Source: Exiguobacterium artemiae 255-15
GTDB taxonomy: Bacteria; Bacillota; Bacilli; Exiguobacteriales; Exiguobacteriaceae
Reading direction: 5' to 3'
Length of the DNA: 64,000 nt
NCBI RefSeq assembly: GCF_000019905.1
Contig: NC_010556.1
Span: 708,001-772,000, forward strand
Made by a program: the position numbers and the translations under genes. This document shows, piece after piece, positions 1-9,457 of the stretch. The notes beneath the pieces are model-generated. The model was not told where the DNA came from and ran no database searches. It saw only the letters and a program-made list of their open reading frames with translations. Position 1 is the first letter of the stretch. Every line of letters begins with the position of its first letter.

Positions 1-324
1 CTTGGGTTTGCGTTTTTCATTAAAGAACAGGTCGGAACGACGTTGAGTATGTTACGTCCCGGCAGTATTCTCCTGTTGGTTGGAGGATGCATTAGTTTTG
101 CGTTCATGACATCTTTTCCGTTAGTCTGTCTCGTACTGGCCGGTTCTTTTTTAATCTATTTTTTCTTTTACGTGTTTCAAATCAGTAAAATGACTTCCTC
201 TGCAGGGGCCATCGGATTAGTCGTCTTTCTTTTCCTGGCATGGGGCATGTTACTTGCCGGACTGGCATGGGTCGGACTAAGCCTGTTTAATTCGCTTGGA
301 CAGGCTGTTCTTTTCCCGAAATAA
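1..324 (+). CDS. Membrane protein, C-terminal part only (gene enters from the left)
   Basis: The reading frame is open from base 1 to the TAA at 322-324, so the start lies outside the window. About 107 residues are visible, mostly hydrophobic, with three or four likely membrane segments separated by short polar turns and a short tail ending in FPK. The TTG near base 43 has no convincing ribosome binding site and looks internal. The pattern recalls the C-terminal half of YufK-like (DUF5366) membrane proteins of Bacillales, but this is a weak resemblance from memory. The gene converges on the penicillin-binding protein gene, with one base between the two stop codons and no terminator in between. 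Confidence 0.6.
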   Translation, partial: LGFAFFIKEQVGTTLSMLRPGSILLLVGGCISFAFMTSFPLVCLVLAGSFLIYFFFYVFQISKMTSSAGAIGLVVFLFLAWGMLLAGLAWVGLSLFNSLGQAVLFPK

Positions 325-325
325 G

Positions 326-2101
326 TCACTGGACGATCGAAGCCCATGTCCTGACTTGTAACGTACTGTTGGCTTCACTCGGGAAGGCACGGGGGATGTC
401 CGCCCCAATCCAGATTCCGCCGACATGTTGATTTTTCATACCGACAAACCACATGTCCTTATTGTCGTTCGTCGTACCTGTCTTGCCTCCGATATAAGCC
501 GGGGCGTGATCGTAACCCAACCGCCCTGTACCGTATGTCATGACGTTATGGAGCCCTTTACGCAGTAACTGGTTTGTTCGACTCGACCAAATCCGGTCCG
601 TTGACATCACATGACGGTAAAGGGTTCCCTGATCCGTCGTGATGGTGCGGATCATCGAGGAGGGACTGTACAGTCCATCATTGACAAGGGTGGTGTAGGC
701 ATTGGTGAGTTCAAGTGGACTGACACCGTATTTTAGCCCGCCGAGCGCACTGTTGTATGAATTATCTTCTTCGGTCCACTGACTGAATCGAAACGGTCGG
801 ATGGTCTTTAATCCCTCGTTGAACGAAACAGAAAAAGCACGTAAGGCCGGTGTATTGTAGGAGTATGCAATCGCATCGGCAATCGTCACGCTGCCAAGAA
901 TCCGGTTGCTGCTGTTTTGCGGACAGTATCCGTCAAAACAAACAGGACTTCCATCTAGTCGACTCGTTAACGTTTTTTTGGTCTTTTCGAGGTAAGGACC
1001 ATAAACAAGCAACGGCTTTAAGGTGGAGCCGGGCTGACGATAAGATTGAACCGCCCGATTGAGCTGACCCGGTACATTGGATTTATTACCGACCAGTGCC
1101 GTCACACCGCGTGTATCCCCGTCGATTCCGACGTAAGCACCTTCAATCGGATGAGGGAGTCGTTGAATCGCTTGTTTGGCCCGCGTCTGCTCTGTAGGAT
1201 CAAGATATGTCTGGATGACGGCACCGTGTTGATGTAAATACTGCTCAGCCTGTGACATGTTCAAATTTTTTAAGTCAGCTGTCTGGCGGATTGCTTCCGA
1301 TACACTGGCATCGATGTAATCAGGATAACGGATGATCGGCTTATTGAACGAAACGTTGATGGACTGTTTTCGGACTTTATTTGGAATGTCCTGTGTCTGT
1401 TGCAACGCTTTTAAGATACGCTGTTGACGTTTGCCCGTGTTTTTTGGAAACCGCAATGGATTGTAAAGAGACGGATTATTTGGAATCGCAGCCAAATAAC
1501 TGACTTCAGCCCAACTCAAATCTTCCGCATGTTTTCCGAGATACGATGTGGCTGCGAGCTCGATACCGTAAATATTATTCGCGAAATACGCTTGATTGAC
1601 GTATGCGGTTAAAAGCTCTTTTTTAGAATATTTTTGCTCAAGTTCCATTGCAATTAAGATTTCTTTTATTTTTCTAGTATAGGTTTTCTCGGTGGAAAGA
1701 TAAGTCATCCGTGCCAATTGTTGGGTGATCGTACTTCCGCCTTGACCTTTGTTATCACCGGACTGATTTTCTGTAAACGCTCGCAAAATACCGGTGATAT
1801 CATAACCGTCATGCTGATAAAATCGCTGGTCTTCAATCGCGATGAAAGCCTGTGCTACCTTTGGCGGCAGAGCACTTGCCTTTAAATCGTTCCGGCGAAG
1901 TCCGTCATAGAGTTCGAGGCGCTCTTTTTGATACGTGACAGTAATCGGTTGATAGGAAGCAAGAGGGCGTTCAGTCGTTTTTTGATCAGCCCAACTGAAC
2001 AAATCCTGTGCAAGATCCAACTGATTACGCACTGAAAAAAGTGTTAGTACTAAACTAAAAGCTAAAGCCAACACTAGGGCATATCCTGTCGTGATTCTCA
2101 T
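326..2101 (-). CDS. Class A penicillin-binding protein (transglycosylase/transpeptidase)
   Basis: Bifunctional peptidoglycan synthase acting outside the membrane: it polymerises glycan strands and cross-links stem peptides. An N-terminal membrane anchor (about residues 5-25) is followed by a glycosyltransferase 51 domain with EDQRFYQHDG and GGSTITQQLARM. The transpeptidase domain has all three motifs: STLK (SxxK), SYN (SxN) and KTGTT. The start at 2101 was chosen because AAAGGAG lies six bases before this ATG; the ATG nine codons upstream has no such site. That gives 591 residues, short for the family, with no long C-terminal extension. It is transcribed away from the glycogen operon. Which paralogue (PbpF, PbpG or other) it matches cannot be decided here. 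Confidence 0.93.
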   Translation of the reverse strand: MRITTGYALVLALAFSLVLTLFSVRNQLDLAQDLFSWADQKTTERPLASYQPITVTYQKERLELYDGLRRNDLKASALPPKVAQAFIAIEDQRFYQHDGYDITGILRAFTENQSGDNKGQGGSTITQQLARMTYLSTEKTYTRKIKEILIAMELEQKYSKKELLTAYVNQAYFANNIYGIELAATSYLGKHAEDLSWAEVSYLAAIPNNPSLYNPLRFPKNTGKRQQRILKALQQTQDIPNKVRKQSINVSFNKPIIRYPDYIDASVSEAIRQTADLKNLNMSQAEQYLHQHGAVIQTYLDPTEQTRAKQAIQRLPHPIEGAYVGIDGDTRGVTALVGNKSNVPGQLNRAVQSYRQPGSTLKPLLVYGPYLEKTKKTLTSRLDGSPVCFDGYCPQNSSNRILGSVTIADAIAYSYNTPALRAFSVSFNEGLKTIRPFRFSQWTEEDNSYNSALGGLKYGVSPLELTNAYTTLVNDGLYSPSSMIRTITTDQGTLYRHVMSTDRIWSSRTNQLLRKGLHNVMTYGTGRLGYDHAPAYIGGKTGTTNDNKDMWFVGMKNQHVGGIWIGADIPRAFPSEANSTLQVRTWASIVQ

Positions 2102-2306
2102 GAAAACTCCTTTCAAACGGCATTTCATTCCTATTATCGGTCTTTTTTGGAGAAAACAGTAGAAAAATTTAAGAAATTTGTATTTTAATAAACCTATTTT
2201 GCAGGAATGTTATATTAAAAAGAGAAAAGGTGGGTATATAAGAGTATCTGTATAAATTAGAGCACATGATTGATGTAAAAAAAGAGCACAAACTGGAGGG
2301 GACGAA

Positions 2307-3467
2307 ATGGCTAAAAAGAATGTCGTCGCGATGTTGCTTGCTGGCGGAGAAGGAAAACGTCTAGGAGCACTTACGAAACACACAGCAAAACCAGCGGTCG
2401 CGTTTGGAGGGAAATATCGAATCATCGATTTCCCGTTATCCAACTGTACGAACTCAGGAATCGACACAGTAGGAGTCTTAACGCAATACGAACCACTTGA
2501 ACTGAACCGCTATCTCGGAATCGGAAGTGCCTGGGATCTTGACCGCCGGAACGGTGGCTTAACGATCCTGCCTCCTTACCAAGCCCAAAACGGGAAAAAT
2601 TGGTATGAAGGAACGGCGAATGCCATCTACCGTAACATGAGTTACATCAACCAATACGATCCAGATTATGTGCTTGTCTTGTCAGGGGATCACATTTACA
2701 AGATGGATTACGAAAAAATGATTGAGGAACATCGTCAAGGGGGAGCAGACGTTACGATTTCTGTTCGTGAAGTTCCTTGGGAAGAAGCACCGCGCTTCGG
2801 AATTTTGAATACGGACGAAGATCTTCGAATCAATGAGTTTGAAGAAAAACCGGAAAATCCAAAATCGAACCTGGCTTCAATGGGGATTTACGTCTTTAAC
2901 TGGGATGTCTTAAAACGTCACCTGATTCAAGATGCCGGGGATGCCGAGTCAAGCTTTGACTTCGGGAAAAACATTATTCCGAACATGTTATACGAAAACT
3001 TAAATATTCGCGCCTATAAATTTAAAGGATACTGGAAAGACGTCGGAACAATCCAATCACTTTGGGAAGCCAACATGGACTTACTTGAAGCGGATCCGGA
3101 GTTTGATCTCTACGAACCGTCTTGGAAAGTACATTCCGTCAACCCGAACCAACAACCGCAATACATCGGGAACAATGCTTCCATTGAGACTTCGATTATC
3201 AACGAAGGATGCCATATTGAAGGCGAAATCAATCATTCGGTTCTCTTTTACGGCGTTGATGTTGCAGAAGGTTCGCTTGTAAAAGATTCGGTCATCTTCC
3301 CGAACGTTAAGATTGGTAAAGATGTCACGATTCACCGGGCAATCCTTGCAGACGGTGTCGTTGTAGAAGACGGAGCAACAATCGGAACACCGAATGGTGA
3401 AGTCTTCGTCATCGAAGCAAACAGTGTCATTCCAAAAAATGAAGTCGTCAAAGAAGCGATCCAATAA
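2307..3467 (+). CDS. glgC: Glucose-1-phosphate adenylyltransferase, catalytic subunit
   Basis: Makes ADP-glucose from ATP and glucose-1-phosphate, the committed step of bacterial glycogen synthesis. The nucleotidyltransferase signature [13 protein letters not shown] is at about residues 11-23, followed by [19 protein letters not shown], the GTANAIYRN segment and [10 protein letters not shown] around the active-site aspartate. The last 90 residues are the left-handed beta-helix region. Length (386) is normal. The start has a strong site (GGAGGGG). It is first in a four-gene operon: glgD follows after 13 bases. No convincing SigA promoter was identified in the 178 bases upstream, although AT-rich -10-like words occur near 2211 and 2251. 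Confidence 0.97.
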
Positions 3468-3480
3468 GGGGGAAGTACCG

Positions 3481-4581
3481 ATGAAAGCAGATTTACTAGG
3501 AGTCATCAATCTGAGCGGTGAAGAAGGGTTCTTTAAAGAATTGACGGAACACCGCAACTTAGCTGCCGTACCATTCGCGGGTCGATATCGGCTCATCGAT
3601 TTCACATTAACGAACATGGTTCAAAATGAGATTGCGAATATCGGTGTCTTTACACTTGAAAAATACCGCGCCATGATGGATCACTTAGGATCCGGCAAAG
3701 AGTGGGACTTGGACCGGTCAAACGGCGGACTTTATATTTTCCCGCCGGCTTTATCACAAGATGCCCATGAATTCCGTGGTGATTTATCAAACTTCCATTT
3801 GCACCGCGACTTCTTCTTGCGCAGTAAAGAGAACTACGTCGTGATTTCGGGATCAAACATTTTATCTGCGGTCGATTACCGCGATGTCTTGCGTGAACAT
3901 AAAGCCTCAAACGCTGATATTACGGTTGTTTATACGAAACGTGACTTGCCGTGTAACTACTGCCGTCCGATTCGGTTCAGTGATCAAAATCGCGTGACGG
4001 CAATCGGTTCACGCGGATACGAACCATCGGACGAGACATTTTACATGGAAACGGTTGTCCTGTCGAAAAACTTGTTTGTCCGTCTCGTTGACGAAGCAAT
4101 CGGCCGCGGGGAATATGATTTGCTGCAAAGCATCATCCGTTCCCAGTTAAACCGACTTCATGTTCACGGTTATGAATACACAGGGACATCACAGGTGATT
4201 CATTCCCTTCGCTCGTATTACCGTGAAAGCATGCTGTTGCTTGAGCAGTGGGGAGCCATCAATGACTTCCAACACGTCTATACGAAAATCAAACACGAAC
4301 CGCCGACACGTTATTTACCGGGATCGACCATCAAGAATTCGCTTGTCGCAAACGGATGTAAGCTAGAAGGAACAGCAACGGACAGTATTCTTTTCCGTGG
4401 CGTCAAAGTCGGGAAACATGCGCGGATCAAAAACTCGATCATTATGCAAAAATCAGTCATCGAAGAAGGCGCAGTCGTTGAATACGCGATCCTTGACAAA
4501 GAGGTAACAGTGAAGCGCGGACAAGTCATCCGCGGAACTGCGGAAGAACCGATTGTCATTAAAAAACAAACAATCGTTTAA
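3481..4581 (+). CDS. glgD: Glucose-1-phosphate adenylyltransferase regulatory subunit
   Basis: GlgD partners GlgC in Firmicutes and modulates ADP-glucose synthesis. The fold matches GlgC ([27 protein letters not shown], a C-terminal beta-helix). The nucleotide-binding GGxGxRL loop is replaced by [12 protein letters not shown] near the N-terminus, the usual reason GlgD is regarded as regulatory rather than fully catalytic. The start at 3481 follows AAGGGGGAAG directly after the glgC stop and gives 366 residues; a longer reading would run into glgC. It is co-transcribed with glgC and glgA. Confidence 0.93.
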   Translation: MKADLLGVINLSGEEGFFKELTEHRNLAAVPFAGRYRLIDFTLTNMVQNEIANIGVFTLEKYRAMMDHLGSGKEWDLDRSNGGLYIFPPALSQDAHEFRGDLSNFHLHRDFFLRSKENYVVISGSNILSAVDYRDVLREHKASNADITVVYTKRDLPCNYCRPIRFSDQNRVTAIGSRGYEPSDETFYMETVVLSKNLFVRLVDEAIGRGEYDLLQSIIRSQLNRLHVHGYEYTGTSQVIHSLRSYYRESMLLLEQWGAINDFQHVYTKIKHEPPTRYLPGSTIKNSLVANGCKLEGTATDSILFRGVKVGKHARIKNSIIMQKSVIEEGAVVEYAILDKEVTVKRGQVIRGTAEEPIVIKKQTIV

Positions 4582-4594
4582 AGGGGATGTCATC

Positions 4595-6046
4595 ATGAAG
4601 GTATGGTTTGCTGCCACAGAAGCGACACCATTCATCAAGACAGGGGGGCTAGCTGACGTCGTCGGCTCGCTCCCTTTAGCGCTTGCTGAAGAGGGTGCGG
4701 AAGTTTCGGTCATTTTACCAAACTACGGTCAAATTAAAGAACAATACAAACTGGAAATGGAATTTTTATTTGATTTCATCGTTCCGGTCGGATGGCGTCA
4801 GCAGTTTGGAGCAGTCTTGCGTCTAAAACAAGATGGCGTCACGTTTTATTTCATCGACAATGAATATTACTTCAAGCGTGATGGGGTCATTTACGGACAT
4901 TATGACGATGCGGAGCGTTTTGCCTATTTCTCAAGAGCCGTCCTTGAAATGATTCAGCGTGTCGACGCAGAAGAAGTCCCGGATGTCATTCACTGTCACG
5001 ATTGGCAGACAGGTGTCCTGCCGGCCTTCCTGCGGATTCATTACCAGCACCTCAACCGGTATCAGGAAATCAAAACGGTCTTTACGATCCATAACCTGCA
5101 ATATCAGGGGGTGTTCCCGGAAGAAGTACTTGGCGACCTGCTCGGGCTCAGCCATGAACACTTTACGGCAGAAGGTATCGCCCATAACGGACTCGTTAAC
5201 TACATGAAGGCAGGACTTGTCCATGCCAACCAAATTACGACCGTCAGTCCGTCTTACCGCGATGAAATCATGGATCCATACTACGGCGAAACACTCGAAC
5301 CCGTCTTGCAACACCGTGCCGTCGATGTCCGGGGGATTTTGAACGGCATCGATTACCGGCAGTTCAGTCCGGAGACGGATGAACATCTGGTAGAGAACTA
5401 TGATGTGAAGACGGTTGAAGAAGGAAAAGCAGCCAATAAGGCAGCCTTACAACAGGAACTTGGCTTACCGGTCAATCCGGATGTTCCGTTATTCGGCTTT
5501 GTCTCGCGCCTTGTCGACCAAAAAGGGATCGATTTACTCGCCCATATCTTGCCGGATCTGTTTGAACTCGATGCCCAGTTCATCATTTTGGGTTCGGGAG
5601 AGGCGGAGTACGAAGGGTTGTTCCAGCATGCTTCAACAATTCGTCCGGATAAGGTAGCTTCCTACATCGGTTTTGATGTCGGACTCGCTCAACGGATTTA
5701 CGCCGGAAGTGACGCCTTCTTGATGCCGTCACGTTTCGAACCGTGTGGTCTCAGTCAATTGATCTCGATGAAGTACGGTTCATTGCCGATCGTCCGCGAA
5801 ACCGGCGGCTTGCGTGATACGGTTCAACCATTTAATCAGTTCACTTTAGAGGGAAACGGCTTCTCGTTCTCGAATTATAATGCGCAAGAGTTCCTTGATG
5901 CCATTAAACGGACGATTGAGACGTATCATGATAAACCTGTATTCAAGCATCTGATTGAGACAGCAATGCAAGAAGACTTTAGCTGGATTCGATCCGCTGA
6001 TGAATATTTGGCGCTCTATCGTTTAATCGCACCGTCTGCTGACTGA
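4595..6046 (+). CDS. glgA: Glycogen synthase (ADP-glucose, GT5)
   Basis: Transfers glucose from ADP-glucose to growing alpha-1,4-glucan. The N-terminal [10 protein letters not shown] motif (about residues 15-24) binds ADP-glucose. HDWQTGVLP and [11 protein letters not shown] are typical of the N-terminal Rossmann domain, and the C-terminal domain has [12 protein letters not shown] and [10 protein letters not shown]. Length is 483, normal. The ATG at 4595 follows AAAGGGGATG immediately after the glgD stop. The stop at 6044-6046 runs straight into an AAGGAG site that serves the next start region. Confidence 0.97.
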   Translation: MKVWFAATEATPFIKTGGLADVVGSLPLALAEEGAEVSVILPNYGQIKEQYKLEMEFLFDFIVPVGWRQQFGAVLRLKQDGVTFYFIDNEYYFKRDGVIYGHYDDAERFAYFSRAVLEMIQRVDAEEVPDVIHCHDWQTGVLPAFLRIHYQHLNRYQEIKTVFTIHNLQYQGVFPEEVLGDLLGLSHEHFTAEGIAHNGLVNYMKAGLVHANQITTVSPSYRDEIMDPYYGETLEPVLQHRAVDVRGILNGIDYRQFSPETDEHLVENYDVKTVEEGKAANKAALQQELGLPVNPDVPLFGFVSRLVDQKGIDLLAHILPDLFELDAQFIILGSGEAEYEGLFQHASTIRPDKVASYIGFDVGLAQRIYAGSDAFLMPSRFEPCGLSQLISMKYGSLPIVRETGGLRDTVQPFNQFTLEGNGFSFSNYNAQEFLDAIKRTIETYHDKPVFKHLIETAMQEDFSWIRSADEYLALYRLIAPSAD

Positions 6047-6061
6047 AGGAGATTACGGGAA

Positions 6062-6082
6062 ATGGGGTTTTGGGATGTTTAA
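6062..6082 (+). promoter_or_regulatory. Possible leader mini-ORF overlapping the glgP start
   Basis: AAGGAG at 6047-6052 is nine bases before an ATG at 6062 that opens a six-codon frame reading MGFWDV and ending with TAA at 6080-6082. The glgP ATG at 6075 lies inside this mini-ORF in another frame and has only a GGGG/TGGG stretch of its own upstream. The geometry would let ribosomes finishing the hexapeptide restart at glgP. Translation of the mini-ORF is an inference. Confidence 0.35.
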
Positions 6083-8501
6083 AGACAAAGAGAAGTTCAA
6101 GAAGAGGTTTAATGAACGGTTTATTTCCATGCATGGCAAGGCACTTGAAGATGCGACGGAAAATGATGTGTACCAAACATTGGCCTATATGGTGCGGGAA
6201 TACGTCACGACGGACTGGATGCGGACGAAAGAAACCTACATCCACAAAAAAAGTAAACAAGTCTATTATTTTTCACTTGAATTTTTACTCGGTCGATTCC
6301 TCTACAATAACCTGTTGAGTCTCGATGTGTTGGAAGAAGTGCGAAGCGGTCTTACGGAACTCGGCTATGATTTGGCTGATTTGACGGAGGAAGAGCCGGA
6401 ACCGGGTCTTGGGAATGGAGGGCTGGGCCGTTTAGCAGCCTGTTTCCTCGATTCACTCGCTGCACTCGGCTTGCCGGGGCACGGAAACGGTATCCGTTAT
6501 CAGTATGGTCTGTTTAAACAAAAAATCATCGACGGTTACCAAGTCGAACTTCCGGATAACTGGCTGAAGAACGGCAACATGTGGGAAATCCGCCGTTCGG
6601 ACAAAGCGGTCGACATTCCGTTTGGCGGAAACGTCTGGCTTGAGGAAGTCGAAAGCGGTAAGTATCGTGTCCATCATGAACCGGCAGAAATCGTTCGTGC
6701 TGTCCCGTATGATATGCCGATCGTCGGTTATCAGAACGGGATCGTCAATAACTTGCGTCTGTGGAGTGCTGAATCACCGTATGACGATGATGAACTGTTA
6801 AGCCAACACCGAGGTAACTATAAAGACCTGCTGAGCCATAAACAGGCAATCCAGACGATTTCCGAATTCTTATATCCGGATGATACGACATATGAGGGGA
6901 AAGTCTTACGTCTGAAACAACAATACTTTTTCGTCTCGGCAGGACTCCGGAGTATCCTGTTGTCACATAAAAAACGAAATACGTCGCTGAAACATCTGGG
7001 AAATCAAATCGCGATTCATATCAACGATACACATCCTGTCGTTGCGATTCCTGAATTGATGCGGATATTGATTGATGAAGAAGAATATTCATGGGAAGAA
7101 TCATGGCGGATCACGAAAAGTGTCATGTCCTTTACGAACCATACGTTGCTTTCGGAAGCATTGGAACGCTGGCCGGTTGATCTGTTCCGCAATCTATTGC
7201 CGCGTATTTACCTGATCGTCGAAGAAATCAACCGTCGGTTCTGTAAGGATGTCCTTGATAACTATCCGCATCTGGAAGCGAACATGCGCGAAATCGCCAT
7301 CATCGCAGACGGGATGATCAACATGGCGAATTTGGCTGTCGTCGGTACCCATTCAACGAACGGTGTAGCTCAAATCCATACGGAAATTCTCAAGCAACGC
7401 GAAATGCGGTTGTTTTACGAGATGTTCCCGCTTCGCTTTAACAATAAAACGAACGGGATTACACACCGCCGCTGGTTCCTGTTATCGAATCCGGCACTTG
7501 CCAACCGTGTGACGGAAGCAATCGGAGACAGCTGGATCAATCATCCGTCCGATTTACAAAAGCTGACGAAATTCGCAGAGGATCGTACGCTTCAGCAGGA
7601 CATCCAGGCGATTAAGCTGGCGAGTAAAAAGGAATTGGCAGAGTTGATTGAGAACGAGACGGGAATCGTTGTGGATCCGCATTCGATTTTCGATGTCCAA
7701 GTCAAACGGCTTCATGCATATAAACGACAATTACTTAACGCGCTTCATATTCATTCTTTGTACTACCGTCTAAAAGAAGATCAATCGTTCCAGATGACAC
7801 CGCGGACGTTTATTTTCGGTGCGAAAGCGGCTCCTGGTTATCATTATGCAAAAGAGGTCATCCGTTATATCAATGCTCTCGCGAATCTGATTAATTCGGA
7901 TCCGGATGTCAGTCCTTACATGAAAGTCGTTTTCCTTGAGAACTACCGTGTGTCGCTTGCAGAAAAAATCTTCCCTGCCAGTGATGTCAGTGAACAGATT
8001 TCGACAGCAAGTTATGAAGCGTCAGGAACCGGTAACATGAAATTCATGATGAACGGGGCATTGACGGTCGGCACGCTGGACGGTGCGAACATCGAGATTC
8101 GGGATGAAGTCGAAGACCCGAACATCTTCATTTTCGGTCTGACACCGCAAGAAGTCATGAACTATAAAAAATACGGCGGATACAGTGCGTACGATCAATA
8201 CAGCGCACAGCCTGAACTGCGTCGCGTCATTGACGGACTGGTGGACGGTTCGCTCTTCCCGACAGGCGAGTTCCAGGCCATCTATGATTCTCTGTTGACG
8301 TACAATGATGAATATCTGATTTTAAAAGACTTCTTGTCTTACCAACAAGCACAGGAAAGAATCGGACGGGCTTACCAGGATCCTGAAAAATGGTACAAGA
8401 TGGTCATCATGAATATCGGGAAATCCGGTGTCTTCTCGAGCGACCGGACCATTAAAGAGTACGCGAATGCGATTTGGAACATTAAACCGGTCCAAATCTA
8501 A
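6075..8501 (+). CDS. glgP: Glycogen/maltodextrin phosphorylase (GT35)
   Basis: Phosphorolyses alpha-1,4-glucan ends to glucose-1-phosphate, so it mobilises the polymer that glgCDA make. Visible landmarks are GNGGLGRLAACFLDS, INDTHPVVAIPELMR, the VKRLHAYKRQ segment, and EASGTGNMKFMMNG, whose lysine binds pyridoxal phosphate. At 808 residues it is full length. The next gene cluster contains pgcA, which interconverts glucose-1- and -6-phosphate. The start lacks a clear dedicated ribosome binding site; see the mini-ORF at 6062. A hairpin follows the stop. Confidence 0.96.
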   Translation: MFKDKEKFKKRFNERFISMHGKALEDATENDVYQTLAYMVREYVTTDWMRTKETYIHKKSKQVYYFSLEFLLGRFLYNNLLSLDVLEEVRSGLTELGYDLADLTEEEPEPGLGNGGLGRLAACFLDSLAALGLPGHGNGIRYQYGLFKQKIIDGYQVELPDNWLKNGNMWEIRRSDKAVDIPFGGNVWLEEVESGKYRVHHEPAEIVRAVPYDMPIVGYQNGIVNNLRLWSAESPYDDDELLSQHRGNYKDLLSHKQAIQTISEFLYPDDTTYEGKVLRLKQQYFFVSAGLRSILLSHKKRNTSLKHLGNQIAIHINDTHPVVAIPELMRILIDEEEYSWEESWRITKSVMSFTNHTLLSEALERWPVDLFRNLLPRIYLIVEEINRRFCKDVLDNYPHLEANMREIAIIADGMINMANLAVVGTHSTNGVAQIHTEILKQREMRLFYEMFPLRFNNKTNGITHRRWFLLSNPALANRVTEAIGDSWINHPSDLQKLTKFAEDRTLQQDIQAIKLASKKELAELIENETGIVVDPHSIFDVQVKRLHAYKRQLLNALHIHSLYYRLKEDQSFQMTPRTFIFGAKAAPGYHYAKEVIRYINALANLINSDPDVSPYMKVVFLENYRVSLAEKIFPASDVSEQISTASYEASGTGNMKFMMNGALTVGTLDGANIEIRDEVEDPNIFIFGLTPQEVMNYKKYGGYSAYDQYSAQPELRRVIDGLVDGSLFPTGEFQAIYDSLLTYNDEYLILKDFLSYQQAQERIGRAYQDPEKWYKMVIMNIGKSGVFSSDRTIKEYANAIWNIKPVQI

Positions 8502-8528
8502 AAAAAAGCCCGATGAGAATCGGACTTT
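8502..8528. terminator. Hairpin between glgP and the convergent sulfurtransferase gene
   Basis: AAAGCCCGAT and ATCGGACTTT form a 10-base stem with one mismatch around a GAGA loop, with A and T runs on the two sides. It sits between convergent stops, so it probably ends transcripts from both sides. Confidence 0.65.
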
Positions 8529-8536
8529 CGTGTACG

Positions 8537-9358
8537 TTATCGTGCGACCTCATCGGTTTGACTGATCCAGTCGCTGTAAGAACCCGCATAGAGCCGGACA
8601 TCGGTTTTACCTAAAGCGTGCAGGGCTAAGACATTGACGCAAGCCGTCACACCGCTGCCGCAATAAAGAATCGGTGAATCCGCTTCGAGCAGATCAGCGT
8701 ACAGTTCTTTCAAATCTTCCGCATCTTTTAAGCGGCGGTCTGGTGAAATCGCATTTTCAAAGAAACAGTTCACGGCACCCGGGATATGACCGGCAACCGG
8801 ATCAATCGTTTCGTTTTGACCTTGGAACCGGTCGGGTGAGCGGGAATCGACGAGATACGTTTCTGCCGATCGATTTTTAACTTCTTCATACTGAACGAGC
8901 ATGTCATCTTTAAAGTCGGCTTGATAAGTGGACTTTTCAAACACCGTTGATTCCGTACTCATGGGGAAGTCGAACGCGAGATAAGACGACAGTCCGCCCT
9001 CGAGAACAACGACACGTTCGTGTCCGGCCCATTTAAAGAGCCACCAGGCACGAGCGGCGTAAGGGAAGCCGTCATCATACAGGACGATAAAATCATCACG
9101 TTCGACCCCGAGCGACTCTAATGTGCCGATCCACTGCTCCTTGGACGGGAGTGGATGACGTCCGCCTGTTTTAGAACGCGGTCCGGATAAATCAGTTGAT
9201 AAATCTAAATACTGTGCGCCCGCGACATGGCTTTCCTTAAACGCGTCACGACCATAATCGGGATGTTGCAAATCATAGCGACAATCAAACCAGCGAATCT
9301 GATCCGTATGGACAAGTTGCTGCAAGTCAGTCATTTGAATGGTTGGAAACATGAACAT
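8537..9358 (-). CDS. Sulfurtransferase, tandem rhodanese (3-mercaptopyruvate type)
   Basis: Two rhodanese domains of the thiosulfate/3-mercaptopyruvate sulfurtransferase family. The first is inactive. The second carries the active-site loop CGSGVTAC with cysteine at about residue 233. The CGSGVTA form is the one usually linked to 3-mercaptopyruvate, while CRKGVTA goes with thiosulfate; that substrate assignment is family knowledge. DSRSPDRF and VAGHIPGAVN are typical rhodanese segments. The ATG at 9358 was chosen because AAAGGG lies eight bases upstream; a longer in-frame start at 9385 is less likely. Length is 273. It is divergent from pgcA. Confidence 0.85.
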   Translation of the reverse strand: MFMFPTIQMTDLQQLVHTDQIRWFDCRYDLQHPDYGRDAFKESHVAGAQYLDLSTDLSGPRSKTGGRHPLPSKEQWIGTLESLGVERDDFIVLYDDGFPYAARAWWLFKWAGHERVVVLEGGLSSYLAFDFPMSTESTVFEKSTYQADFKDDMLVQYEEVKNRSAETYLVDSRSPDRFQGQNETIDPVAGHIPGAVNCFFENAISPDRRLKDAEDLKELYADLLEADSPILYCGSGVTACVNVLALHALGKTDVRLYAGSYSDWISQTDEVAR

Positions 9359-9457
9359 CACCTTGACCCTTTCTAAGGTAATCATATGAAAGGTACCGTT
9401 TTATCGCAAGTCGTAACAAATATCTCATGCAGACAAACTTAAAGGAGTGGACACTAT

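Noticed and set aside
3081..3617. 178-codon frame on the minus strand across glgC/glgD
   Set aside because: Overlaps two certain genes completely, has no ribosome binding site and resembles no protein family.
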